From NCBI GenBank assembly GCA_027924645.1, contig BSBN01000140.1, positions 7,756,501 to 7,820,500 on the forward strand: a stretch of DNA of 64,000 nucleotides. The letters are read 5' to 3'. The first letter of the stretch is position 1. Every line of letters begins with the position of its first letter. Positions 9,688 through 20,010 of this stretch are shown here, piece by piece. A model generated the notes under the pieces. That model ran no database searches and was not told where the DNA came from. It saw only the letters and a program-made list of their open reading frames with translations. Both the position numbers and the translations under genes were made by a program. The DNA is from Cunninghamia lanceolata. Its lineage: Eukaryota; Streptophyta; Pinopsida; Cupressales; Cupressaceae.

Positions 9688-9952
9688 ATCTGCTGAAACT
9701 GCTGATTGATATCTTAGAGCCAGAAGATGCAAAAGATTTAATCAAACTAAACTACGAACATGGCAATACGACCTTGCACGTAGCTGCTAGGAGAAACTAC
9801 GTGCATATAATGAGCCATCTAATACGGTTTGAGCCCCGACTGTGTTATTGGGTTAATGACCACCAAGAAACATCGCTTTGTATGGCAGCGGAATTGGGGC
9901 ATCTGGAAGCAGTAAAAGAGTTGATAAAGTGGAGGCCGGAAGCTGCTGAAAT
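9688..9952 (+). pseudogene. Ankyrin gene copy 2, exon 2, left part
   Basis: Acceptor ttccacag precedes 9688. The exon matches copy 1 exon 2 (LLKLLIDILEPEDAKDLIKL; GNTTLHVAARRNYVHIMSHL) and keeps the open frame through LEAVKELIKWRPEAAE, where copy 1 has its frameshift. It breaks at 9952, where the copia A element begins. It resumes at 19765. Confidence 0.85.
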
Positions 9953-10210
9953 TGTTAATATGAAGTGCAGATAAATAGTTAACAATTTAAACTCAGAATT
10001 CAAAACAACACACAGAACACAAAACTTAGAATTTACGTAGTTCACCATTTATTATCTCTATTTTCTTACACAGTACATCTACAACAGTATATTCACAATG
10101 TATATTACATTATCTATATGAGACAACAATCTCTAAAGGAAACTGAAAGGACATGTATATTGGTAGGAGAGGAAACGTCATCGAAGACTGTTGGACTTCA
10201 CATTCCAACA
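9953..10210 (-). repeat. Left (3') LTR of copia A
   Basis: 258 bp, TGTTAATATG...ATTCCAACA. Matches 19464-19759 with roughly one difference in eight bases and lacks about 40 bp present there (around the ggctatgtccactgg segment), so the insertion is old. Confidence 0.8.
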
Positions 10211-10434
10211 ATCTCCCACTTGAAGTCCAACCATTGCTGCAAGAAGGCTGCCAGAGATGTTCCCCTACTTCAGGCTTATTGTCACATCTTGACAATGCCA
10301 AGAAAAGTCCTCCAAAACTCGAGCTTTTCCCTTGAAACAATCTTTGTCAAAGCATCAGCTAGATTCACCTTTGTATTAATCTTTTCCACTTTTAGTTTGC
10401 CATCTTCAAGAGCACTCCAAAAGAAAATGATATT

Positions 10435-11863
10435 TTAGCTCAATGTGCTTGGTTCTATTATGAAATGTTGAATTCTTAGCCAAGTGAATAATGCTACATT
10501 GTTATCACAAAAGAGAGGGAAAGCATATTGTTTGTATCCCGAATCACCCAACAACCGGTGCAACCATATCATTTCCTTAGCACCTTCAGTGAGAGTAATG
10601 TATTCGGCTTCAATAGTTGAGAGTGTAACCACTTGTTGCAATCTAGAAACCCATCTGATTGCTACCCTAGCAAAGGTAAAAACATAACCAGTAGTTGACC
10701 TCGATTTATCCAAATCAATAGCCATATCGGAATCAATGAAACCTTGCAGCTGTGCATCTTTCCCTCCAAAGGACAAAACATGATCTAAAGTGCCTTTCAA
10801 ATACCGTAGAATCCACTTAACTGCTTGCTAATAAGTTTTACTCAGATTGCTCATAAATCTACTCAGTACTCCCACTGCATGGGCAATGTCAAGACGAGTA
10901 CATTCCATCGCATACATGAGGCTTCCAACAACAGATGAATATGGAATTCCCTTCATATATTCTTGGTCTTCTTGTGTATTGGGACACATTTTGGAGGATA
11001 AATGAAAATGAACAACAAGTGGGGTGCTTACCACCTTTGCATCACTCATATTGAACGTGTCCAAAACCTTATTAATATATTTTTCTTGTGACAATCTGAT
11101 CTCTCTTTTACATCTATCCTGAATTATAGTCATACCAAGAATCCTCTTCACTGTACTCCTAAACCCTTCATTGCAAACTTGTGAGCTAATTGTTGCTTCA
11201 AATAAAGAACAACACTCATGCTAGTGCTGGTTACTAGCATATCATCAACATATAGCAGCAATAAAATAAACTCACCATTGACCAACACCTTGTAGTAGAC
11301 ACACGGATCAGATTTGCATATGGTGAAGTGTTGCTCAGCCATAAAGGAATCAAACTTAAGGTGCCACTACCTCAGGGCTTTTTTGAGCCCATACAAACTT
11401 CTCATCAATCTACAATACAAATTTTCTTGTCCTTTCACTGTAATCCTTCAGATTGTTGTATATATAATTCCTCATATAAGTCACCATGTAGAAAAGTAGT
11501 TTTAACATCAAGTTGTTCTAACTTGAGGTCATACACTGCTGCCAAACCCAAAATTGGTCGTATAGTGGTCATCTTCAGAACTGGTGAGAAAATTTCATTA
11601 AAGTCTATCACCTTTTGCTGGTCATACCTCTTCACCACCAATCTAGCCTGATATCATTTTTTGTCTCCCTCTTTTTCTTTCAATTTGTATACCCATTGAT
11701 TTTTCAATGCTCTTTGATTGGGTGGAAGACTCACCAAGTCCCATGTGTGATTAGATAATACCGAATCCATTTCTTCCCTCATTGCATCCATCCAATTCAC
11801 ACTATTAACGTCTTTGCAAGCATCTTTAAAAGTGGTTGGCTCTACTTGATCAAAGATTAGCAA
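10435..11863 (-). pseudogene. Copia A reverse transcriptase and RNase H remains
   Basis: Read leftward from 11863: the RT N-terminus (WMDAMREEMDSVLSNHTWDL), fingers (IDFNEIFSPVLKMTTIRPIL; LEQLDVKTTFLHGDLYEELY), the catalytic YVDD box in LLLLYVDDMLV (11148-11342) and KRILGMTII. Then comes the copia signature SLMYAMECTRLDIAHAVGVL, and RNase H with FIDSDMAIDLDKSRSTTGYV and STIEAEYITLTEGAKEMIWL (10435-10800). The pieces lie in different frames, separated by stops and shifts, so no enzyme could be made. This arrangement (RT after IN) places the element in Ty1/copia. Confidence 0.85.
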
Positions 11864-11869
11864 TTGATG

Positions 11870-12660
11870 GATTTAATCATCAAATTTTGTAGGAGGTTTC
11901 GTCTCCCTGGTTGACCTCCTCAACTGAGGAACTTGATTTTGCAAAGTACTCTATTCCTGTAAATTGCCTTGTTCCTCATTATTATTTTCAATTCTCAAAT
12001 TTCTTGGTGCCAAACTTGGCACATTCCTTGCCTCCATGATAGGCTGCATTGAAAAAACCACAGGCTACATTGAAGCTTGCAGAGACAGTGTGGGATTTCA
12101 TATTACAACAAGCTACGTGGGAAGTGTCAAGTGCTACGTGGGATTTAAATGAGGCAGTGCTAAATTAGTACCAAGTCTTAAAGGCTGCATAGAAGTATTT
12201 GGAAATTGTGGAGGATTTTCCAAGGGATGTGTGTCATTTAGATGTTGTGGGGAGTATGAAGAGTTATTAGTGTGCTGTGATAATGTTTCCATAGGCTGCA
12301 TGGGATAACAAGGACATGGAGGCTACAGTGGATATGCAGTATCTAAAGGCAGCATTGAGTTCACAAGAGGCTACATTGAATAGACTCTCCTCTGCACATG
12401 GTTTTCGTGCCAATGAATCTGCAAAATTTGAGGATTATGTCTAGCATTAGAGGCATGATCTTATGTACCAAAACATGTCTGTGAATGCAGATTTTGGTGT
12501 TGTAGGTGATAGGTAAGAGGCTATGTGGTATTTGGTGGTAGAGAACACAAATCACTGTCATTGGATGTGTTTGGCACCACATTTGGATGTGAAAACTGCA
12601 AAAATACATCACTTCCATTAGAGATGTCATCCACAGGGACATATTCTTTTTCTTGTGTCC
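11870..12660 (-). other. Copia A integrase-RT linker with a repeated motif
   Basis: Low-complexity linker. On the + strand a word close to aggctrcattga recurs about eight times between 12045 and 12385 (for example at 12042, 12060, 12301 and 12369). No domain seen. Confidence 0.45.
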
Positions 12661-12661
12661 C

Positions 12662-13572
12662 CTATGCTTGCAGACCTCGAAACACTTTTTCATTAAATAT
12701 GACATCACTACTATGCACTATTTGTTTGACAATCAGACCCCATAGATGATAGCCATACTGCTTTTCTCCATAGCCAATGAAAATACATTTTTTCAAATTT
12801 GGATCCATCTTTGTTCCCTTCTCCTTAGGAATGTGAGCAAAAGATTCATGGACAAAGGTGCGTAAATCATTGTAAGATATCCTTCTTCCAATCATTTCTC
12901 CTATGGAATGTCAAGATCCAATCGAGATGAAGGGCCTCGATTGATCAAGTACACCATTGTATTCACTACCTTTGCCCAAAATTCCTTGCCCAAACCTGCA
13001 TTAAAGCACATACTCTAAGCACTTTCCAAGATTGTTTGATTCAACCTCTTAGCTACACCATTTTCTTGAGGGGTAAATGGAACAATTTTAATATGATAGA
13101 TGTTATTATCTACACAAAAATTGTCAAACTCCAAAGAGCAAAACTCTCCACCATTATCTGTTTTCAAGCACTTTATTCTAGGTTTGATTTTCAACAATGG
13201 ATTTGAAAACATTAAATTTGCTAAATACTTTTGATTTCCGATTTAGCATATAAACCCAAATTTGGGAGTGTAATCATCAAGAAAAGTAATGAAGTAATTT
13301 GCCCCTCTAATAGAGGTTACCTCCATAGGAACAAAGACATCCGAATGCGCAAGCTCCAAGGGTCTTGTCTTCTTGTCATGTTTGATTTTAGAAAAGTTTA
13401 TCCGCCTTTGTTTGCCATAGATACAATGCTCACACAACTCTAAATCAGAAGATTGCAAACCTGGAAGTTGATCCCTTTTGAGCAAAATTTCATGTCCTTT
13501 CTTGCTCATATGCCCTAGCCTCTTGTACCAAAGCTCTGTATTGTTGTCCACAACTGCCATCATACCTCCCAC
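12662..13572 (-). pseudogene. Copia A integrase remains
   Basis: Zinc-binding head (LWYKRLGHMSKKGHEIL...LELCEHCIYGKQ, an HHCC pattern) at 13243-13572, followed by LAHSDVF and FLDDYTPK with the first catalytic Asp positions. The 13015-13212 piece has KTDNGGEF and PFTPQENGVAKRLNQTI, holding the catalytic Glu. The C-terminal part (MIGRRISYNDLRTFVHESFA) is at 12662-12895. Stops and shifts separate the pieces. Confidence 0.8.
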
Positions 13573-13762
13573 TTCAGGGTGGCACTATAGCACACAAAGT
13601 GCCCAATTTGCTGCCTCTTGCAATGACTAGGGCTCCTTTGGTCACCTTCAAAGTATTTGAAGAAAAGGTGATGCTACACCCTTGAGCATCAAGTTCTCCC
13701 ACTGAAATTAGATTCGTCTTGAGCTTAGGAACATGTCTCACATCCCGCAACATCCACTTGTT

Positions 13763-14810
13763 TCAATTCTTTAATCTCAACGTCACGTCACCTTTGCCAA
13801 TGATATCACATGTCTCATTGTCACCAAGGTAGACTCTCCCAAGTTTACCTTCTTGATAGTTTTGAAAGACTTCCCAACATGAAGTTACATGAAAAGAAGC
13901 ACAGGAGTCAAATACCCACGAATCAGTTGTAGTTTCACTTATTGCCAAGACTAAAGCCCCTCCATCCTCTACATATGTAGTGTTAAAACCTCATTGTCTT
14001 TTAGCTAATTTTGTGCCTTCTTATATGACCAATAGTTCTTCGTGATGTGTCCTTTTGTTCACAAAACCAACAACCTTCATTTCTTCCTCTAGACTTAGAT
14101 CTCTTTGCAGATTTTTATCTTCTATTATTTATGCCTCTTTCTTGAGATCTCCCTCTATTACCAAATACCAAAGCATCTCCCAAGGAGTTTCCTTGATTCT
14201 TCCTCCTCATGTCTTTCCTAAGAAGAGTGGCAAGAACATCATCAAATTTTAGTTTGTTTTTACTTGACACCAAAGTGTTGATTGTCATCACTACTCCTTC
14301 CCAGTTGTCCAGTAGAGAGCACAACAATAAGATGGCTTTGTTTTCATCATCCAACTTTACATCCATAGAAATAAATTGGCTGACTAATGTATTGAATTCA
14401 TTGAGTTAATTTATCATATTGCCTCCTTCCTTCATCTTTAAATTATACAATTTCTTTGTGAGGAAAAAATTGTTTGAAGCTGAAACTAACTCATACATAT
14501 TAGGCAATTTGTCTCACAATCCTTATGCAGTATTTTTTGATGCAACATTAAATAACTTATTGTTGGATAGAGAAAGGATAATTGTAGCTCTTTCATTCTT
14601 GTCTATTCTCTCCCACTCCTCATCATCCATCTTTGTTTGATTTTTGGATTTTCCTTCTAGTGTGATAGAGAGATCTCTTTGAATCAGCAATGATTCCTTT
14701 TGCATTTTCCACATTGCAAAATTTTGTCCTGAGAATTTTTCAATTCTCCAATTATCCGCTTATTCCATCTTTCTAGAATTTCTTCACAAATTCCCAATCA
14801 ACTCCTTCAT
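13763..14810 (-). pseudogene. Copia A gag and protease remains
   Basis: The protease region shows DSWVFDSCASFHVTSCWEVF at 13763-13948 (aspartic-protease-like DSC in place of DSG). The gag (UBN2-type) piece at 14115-14366 contains AILLLCSLLDNWEGVVMTIN and KLKFDDVLATLLRKDMRRK. An N-terminal part lies at 14523-14714 (QRDLSITLEGK, EEWERIDKNERATIIL). Broken frames. Confidence 0.75.
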
Positions 14811-14811
14811 C

Positions 14812-14826
14812 GAGCTTTGATACCAA
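14812..14826 (-). promoter_or_regulatory. Primer-binding site of copia A
   Basis: In sense, TTGGTATCAAAGCTC lies just inside the LTR beginning at 14828; initiator-Met type. Confidence 0.7.
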
Positions 14827-14827
14827 T

Positions 14828-14936
14828 TGTTGAATATGAAGTGTGGATAAATAATTAACACTTTAAACATAGAATTCAAAACAACACACAAAACACAAAA
14901 CACATAATTTACATGGTTCAGTCATTTGGCTATGTC
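14828..14936 (-). repeat. Partial right LTR of copia A, interrupted
   Basis: First 109 bp of the copia A LTR (TGTTGAATATG...ggctatgtc), cut at 14936 by the inner LTR element. The same 109 bp occurs again at the start of the full LTR at 19464, so this is a duplicated part rather than one half of a split LTR. Confidence 0.7.
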
Positions 14937-16390
14937 TGTAATGCCCCCATAATTATAAAGAATAACCATAAGTAATTGCAATCTTATTTTTATTTTAACT
15001 ATAAATGACATTATACTTCAATCTGAATAATGATTATTGTAAGAATAAACAATTGTAATAAAGAAATTTACTATTATTATATTCACACAAGTTAAATAAT
15101 ATATAATATTATTATTGTATTGTAATAAAGGCATTTACTATTATTATATTCACACAAGTTAAATAATATTAAGATAACTCTGATATACAAATATATTCAA
15201 TTAAATACTACTAACATTAAATATTAATATGATAATCAAAACCCAATGCTAAATCAGCGCTGCCTTCCCAAAAAGATACCAATGATAATTATTATCAAAC
15301 AAAGACATAAAAGACTCTTGATAGATAGCAATAATAATAAATAACAAAAGACCAAAGGATGTGATGTATCACATAAAAGAGACATCACTTAAGGAAGAAT
15401 GCATCCATCTGAGGTGATAGGGGAGTATAAAGGGAGCGTTGATGGGAAGGTAGAAGACATGGGACCATCAGTAGGAAATCTGAAAAGAAGAACCTCATAA
15501 AGAATAACTACAAATCTAAGATATATACGTAGCACTCAGTCTACAGAAAAGGGGTATTAGTGGTAACTAATATTAATTTAGTAGGATCTAGTATTTAATA
15601 AGTAATTTACTATGTTGGTTTCCATATTAAAATCTAATATAGATATTAGTGTTTATCATTAGGAAACTTTAAAATTAATATGAATATTATGTAGAATCTC
15701 ACATGCTAAAATAATATGTTGATATGAATAATTATAAATAATTGAATATATTGAAAATACATGTATATTGAAAATTGTATTTAAGTGCTATATGATAAAG
15801 GGATGCGTTACAAGAGGGGAACGATGATGGGGCATCTTTCTAAGTACACCACCCCTTGAGGGAGGACTAATAAATCCCATTGGGGCCAAGGGAGTATAAT
15901 GGATACCACTCTTGGGCTTAAAGAGATAGATTTCGAGGCACCCTTTGTGACTTCATCTTCCTATCACAAGCACTCAACTTCAAGAAGCTAATCATAGAGA
16001 AAGGAAAGGGGATGGTAAGAGGAAAGGGGAACGGAACAACGGATTCCTCATTAGGTACACCACCTCATATGGATAGTATACGCCACATGAGGCCAAGAGG
16101 GATGGTATATCCACTCTTGGACCTTGGGTAGAGGAATCGGGACACCCAATCAAAGCCATTCCCCTCACCTCTCTTATGATTGAGTCTCCTAGAATAGTTA
16201 GGTTGAGTTGAATTAATAATGCCACCATGAGTTTGCTAATCATGTTAACTTGATTGTGAAATGTTATTGTAAGTATTTTCTAACTTGTTTGCAGTTATTA
16301 AATCAAGCCAAGGTACTCTCTAAATCTTTGTATGCTTGGAAATTGACAACTTAGGGTAAAATTAGTATTGTTCCAAAAAGGGACATTACA
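14937..16390 (+). repeat. Left (5') LTR of the inner element
   Basis: 1454 bp, TGTAATGCCC...ACATTACA. Closely matches 18065-19456 across its length. Contains two near-copies of the word cacaagttaaataatat near 15086-15165, where the right LTR has one. Confidence 0.8.
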
Positions 16391-16551
16391 AGTGGTATCA
16401 GAGCAGTCATCCTGCCATCTTGTGTTTACTCTATGATTTATGTGTATTCAAAGGTTTACCTTGTGGCTTATGTGTATACATGTATTCGTATGACTTATGT
16501 ATTTAAGTGTATACTTTACAACTTACATGTATGTTCTGTAGCTTGAGCTAC

Positions 16552-16885
16552 TTTCTTACTTGCTTGAGCTGGTTGCCTACATGCTTGAGCTACTTGTCTA
16601 CTTGCTTGAGTTGGTTGCCTATGTTCTTGAGCTACTTGCCTACGTGCTTGAGCTACTTGCTTACTTGCTTGAGCTACTTGCCTCCTTGCTTGAGCTACTT
16701 GCCTCCTTGCTTGAGCTACTTGCCTACTTTCTTGAGCTACTTGCTTGTCTACTTGAGCTACTTGCCTACTTGCTTGAGCTACTTGCCTACTTGCTTGAGC
16801 TACATGCTTGTCTACTTGAGCTACTTGCCTACCTACTTGAGCTAGTTACTTGTGTTCTTGAGCTACTTGGTTGTCTACTTCAAGT
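16552..16885 (+). repeat. 21-bp minisatellite, about 15 units
   Basis: Tandem array with unit close to ttgagctacttgcctacttg plus c, with point changes and a few shortened units. Because 21 is divisible by 3, two overlapping frames stay open through it (109 and 112 codons), with heptad repeats such as LLELLAY and LSYLPTC. No start context or flanking coding sequence supports a gene. Confidence 0.8.
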
Positions 16886-18048
16886 TTAGTATGTAATTAA
16901 ATGGCAATGCATGTAACCTACAAATTGGTGTATTCACTTCTATATTTAACATCCTGAGGAGATCACTCACCACCATTCAATCTTGAGGTGAAAAAGGGAA
17001 AAGTATTTGATCTAAGAAAGATATCCAAAACATCATTAAAGAATTCAATTGAGATTTAGGACCACTAAGGTATCATATCAACCTAGGAGGGTCAATCTCT
17101 TAAAATCCAAAACAACAAATTTGAGGAGACATAATAAACACAATTAGGAACCCACAAATGGGGAGAAAGATGATAAAATAAATGTGGAAATTTATAATAA
17201 TATATATTCATCATACTTAATTGTTCTATCTAGAACGAGATCAAATGTACTCACTCATTGAAACAATGATGAAACAATCTAGTCCATATCATAAACTTAT
17301 AATATTGAACTAGTGAGCTTTGTCTTATTCTTCCTACATGTGATATCTAGGGTAGATCATTTCATCCAAGGATCTTCTTCTCTTAAGAGTAACCCTTCAT
17401 TAACGATTAAGGGTCAAGGATATTAGTATTATGGAAACAAATTTAGTATCAAAACATAGAGATATATGAAAAGAAGGATAAAACCCAATGGAATCAAAAG
17501 ACAAGAAAGAATTGAAGTAAGTCCCATTACTCGCTAAGGAGTGACTAACTATTGTACATTCTTCATTTAGCAAAAGGTATAACAAATCTTTGGCTAAGAT
17601 AAGTGATTCAAAACCTAATAAACTCTTCATGAGAAATTAGCTTATTGTAAACCTTGTTTGAATACCTACACAAATTTTCTCTCTATGACATCAAAACATG
17701 GTTATCTTTTCCTATCATCATTGGATTGGAACATGACTCTTGGCATCAATAACTTATCAAAGGGTAAAACTACAAGATGACAAATCCAAGATTGAATTTT
17801 GGGATCAAAGATCAAAACGTCTTTTGGATCCTTCTCTCTAAAGACAAGCAAAAATTAGTTACCAATGCTTGTTTTTGAGAGATATTGGAAAATACAAACA
17901 CATGAGCCAAAGAAATATTTAGGGAACATCATCAACCTTATAGAACAATGAGGGTAGTGGAACTAAGACAAGAATACTAACAACAATTCTTCAAGGAGAT
18001 TGATGGTTTTAGAAGTATCATAGTTGTAATTGCTTGACGACAAGCTAA
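16886..18048 (+). other. Non-coding internal part of the inner element
   Basis: AT-rich interior with no recognisable gag or pol and only short frames on both strands. It ends in the polypurine tract at 18049-18064. Confidence 0.5.
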
Positions 18049-18064
18049 TTTGGGAAGGGAGGGC

Positions 18065-19456
18065 TATAATGCCCCTGTAATTATAAAGAATAACCATAAG
18101 TAATTGCAATCTTATTTTTATTATAACTATAAATGACATTATACTTCAATCTAAATAATGATTATTGTAATAATAAACAATTGTAATAAAGGCATTTACT
18201 ATTATTATATTCACACAAGTTAAATAATATTAAGATAAATCTGATATACAAATATATTCAATTAAATACTACTAAAATTAAATATTATTATTAATATGAT
18301 AATCAAAACCCAATGCTAAATCAGTGTTGCCTTCCCAAAAAGATAGCAATGATAATTATTATCAAACAAAGACATAAAAGACTCCTGATAGATAGCAATA
18401 ACAATAATTAAGAAAAGACCAAAGGATGCAATCTATCACATAGAAGATACCTCACTTAAGGAAGAATGCATCCATCCAAGGTAATAGAGGAGTATAAAGG
18501 GAACGCTGATGGGAAGCTAGAAGACATGGGACCATTAGTAGGAAATCTGAAAAGAAGAACCTCATAAATAATAACTACAAATCTGAGATATATACGTAGC
18601 ACTCAGTCTCAGCAAAGGGGTATTAGTGGTAACTAATGTTAATATAGTAGGATCTATTATTTAATAAGTAATTTACTATGTTGATTTCCATATTAAAATC
18701 TAATATAGATATCAGTGTTTATCATTAGGAAACTTTAAAATTAATATGAATATTATGTAGAATCTCACATGCTAAAATAATGTGTTGATATGAATAATTA
18801 TATATAATTGAATGTACTGAAAATATATGTATATTTAAAATTGAATAAGTGCTATACATGATAAAGGGATGTGTTACAAGAGGGGAATGACGATGGGGCA
18901 TCTTTCTAAGTACACCACCCCTTGATGGGGGATTAATAAATCCCATTGGGGCCAAGGGGGTATAATGGATACCACTCTTGAGCTTAGAGAGATAGCTTTC
19001 GGGGAACCCTTTATGACTTCATCTTCCTATCATAAGCACTCAACTTCAAGAAGCTAATCATAGAGAAAGGAAAGGGGATGCTAAGAGGAAAGGGGAATGG
19101 AACAACGGATTCCTCATTAGGTACACCACCTCATATGGATGGCATGCACCACATGAGGCCAAGAGGGATGGTATATCCACTCTTGGGCCTTGGGTAGAGG
19201 AACCGAGACACCTAATCAAAGCTATTCCCCTCACCTCTCTTATGATTGAGTCTCCTAGAATAGTTAGGTTGAGTTGAATTAATAATGCCACCATGAGTTT
19301 CCTAATCATGTTAACTTGATTGTGAAATGTTATTGTAAGTATTTTCTAACTTGTTTGTAGGAATTAAAACAAGCCAAGGTACTCTCTAAATCTTTGTATG
19401 CTTGGAAATTGACAATTTAGGGTAAAATTAGTATTGTTCTAAAAAGGGACATTACA
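18065..19456 (+). repeat. Right (3') LTR of the inner element
   Basis: 1392 bp, starting TATAATGCCCC (the expected TG is changed to TA) and ending GGGACATTACA. Pairs with 14937-16390. Confidence 0.8.
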
Positions 19457-19463
19457 AAACACA

Positions 19464-19759
19464 TGTTGAATATGAAGTGTAGATAAATAGTTAACACTTT
19501 AAACACATAATTGAAAACAACACACAAACCACAAAACACTAAATTTACATGGTTCGCTCATTTGGCTATGTCCACTGGAAGTAGGGGAAAATCTCTTTTA
19601 TTATCTCTATTTTCTTAGACAATACATCTACAACAGTATATTCACAATGTATATTACATTATCCATATGAGAAAAGAATCTCTGAAGGAAACTGAAAGGA
19701 CATGTATATTGGTAGGAGAGCAAATGTCATTGTAGACTATTGGACTACAAATTACAACA
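19464..19759 (-). repeat. Full right LTR of copia A
   Basis: 296 bp, TGTTGAATATG...AATTACAACA, followed by aaaat and then the host exon. Separated from the inner element by the 7 bases aaacaca. Confidence 0.8.
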
Positions 19760-19764
19760 AAAAT

Positions 19765-20010
19765 ACCAAATGATTGTGGAATGAATGTGCTACACTTAGC
19801 AGCCCAAGTTAGCCAGGTGCAAATTGTTGATTACTTGAGTCAGAAGTTATTCTTATTAAAATTGGTCAACAAGGGACTTGCAAGTCTTTAGAGGAAAAGG
19901 CCCTGCAAAGTAGAGGAAACATAGATCAGGCTGGAAAAGAAGATCCTTTTTCAAAGATAAGCGAAGGAGACACACCTTTGCATATTGCAGTAAGGAACAA
20001 AAAGTTACTT
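19765..20010 (+). pseudogene. Ankyrin gene copy 2, exon 2, right part
   Basis: Resumes exactly where 9952 stopped (accaaatgattgtggaatg), encoding the MNVLHLAAQVSQVQIVDYL and EGDTPLHIAVRNKKL units, and ends at the donor gtaagt at 20011. A 1-bp loss near 19877 relative to copy 1 shifts the frame and exposes a tag stop, a lesion independent of the transposon. Confidence 0.8.

Larger units (their letters stand above)
14937..19456 (+). mobile_element. Inner non-autonomous LTR element with a minisatellite core
   Basis: LTRs at 14937-16390 and 18065-19456 enclose 1.67 kb with no gag or pol. The left LTR is followed by AGTGGTATCAGAGCAG (16391-16406), an initiator-Met-type primer site. The right LTR is preceded by the polypurine tract ttgggaagggagggc, so the element is on the + strand. 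Ends are TGTAATGCCCC and GGGACATTACA. The flanking 5-mers (atgtc and aaaca) do not match, so the present junctions are not from a simple insertion. Superfamily undecided. Confidence 0.75.
9953..19759 (-). mobile_element. Ty1/copia element A, inserted in exon 2 of copy 2
   Basis: Minus-oriented LTR retrotransposon. The left (3') LTR at 9953-10210 is followed by the polypurine tract (caagtgggagat in sense) at 10211-10222. Pol and gag run leftward from 14.8 to 10.4 kb in the copia order gag-PR-IN-RT-RNase H. The primer-binding site abuts an LTR start at 14828, and a full right LTR lies at 19464-19759. The flanks gaaat (9948-9952) and aaaat (19760-19764) look like a 5-bp target duplication with one change, and the host exon continues exactly beyond. 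All protein frames are broken. Another LTR element (14937-19456) sits in its right end. Confidence 0.85.

Noticed and set aside
15992..16243. 83-codon minus-strand frame found in both LTRs of the inner element (also 19058-19309)
   Set aside because: The two are similar because LTRs are copies of one sequence; no known domain, no evidence of selection.
16552..16885. CRISPR-like repeat array
   Set aside because: Units are contiguous with no unique spacers, and the window is plant nuclear DNA.
16507..16889. Leu-rich proteins of 109 and 112 residues
   Set aside because: Products of a 21-bp tandem repeat; two overlapping frames cannot both be meaningful, and there is no gene context.
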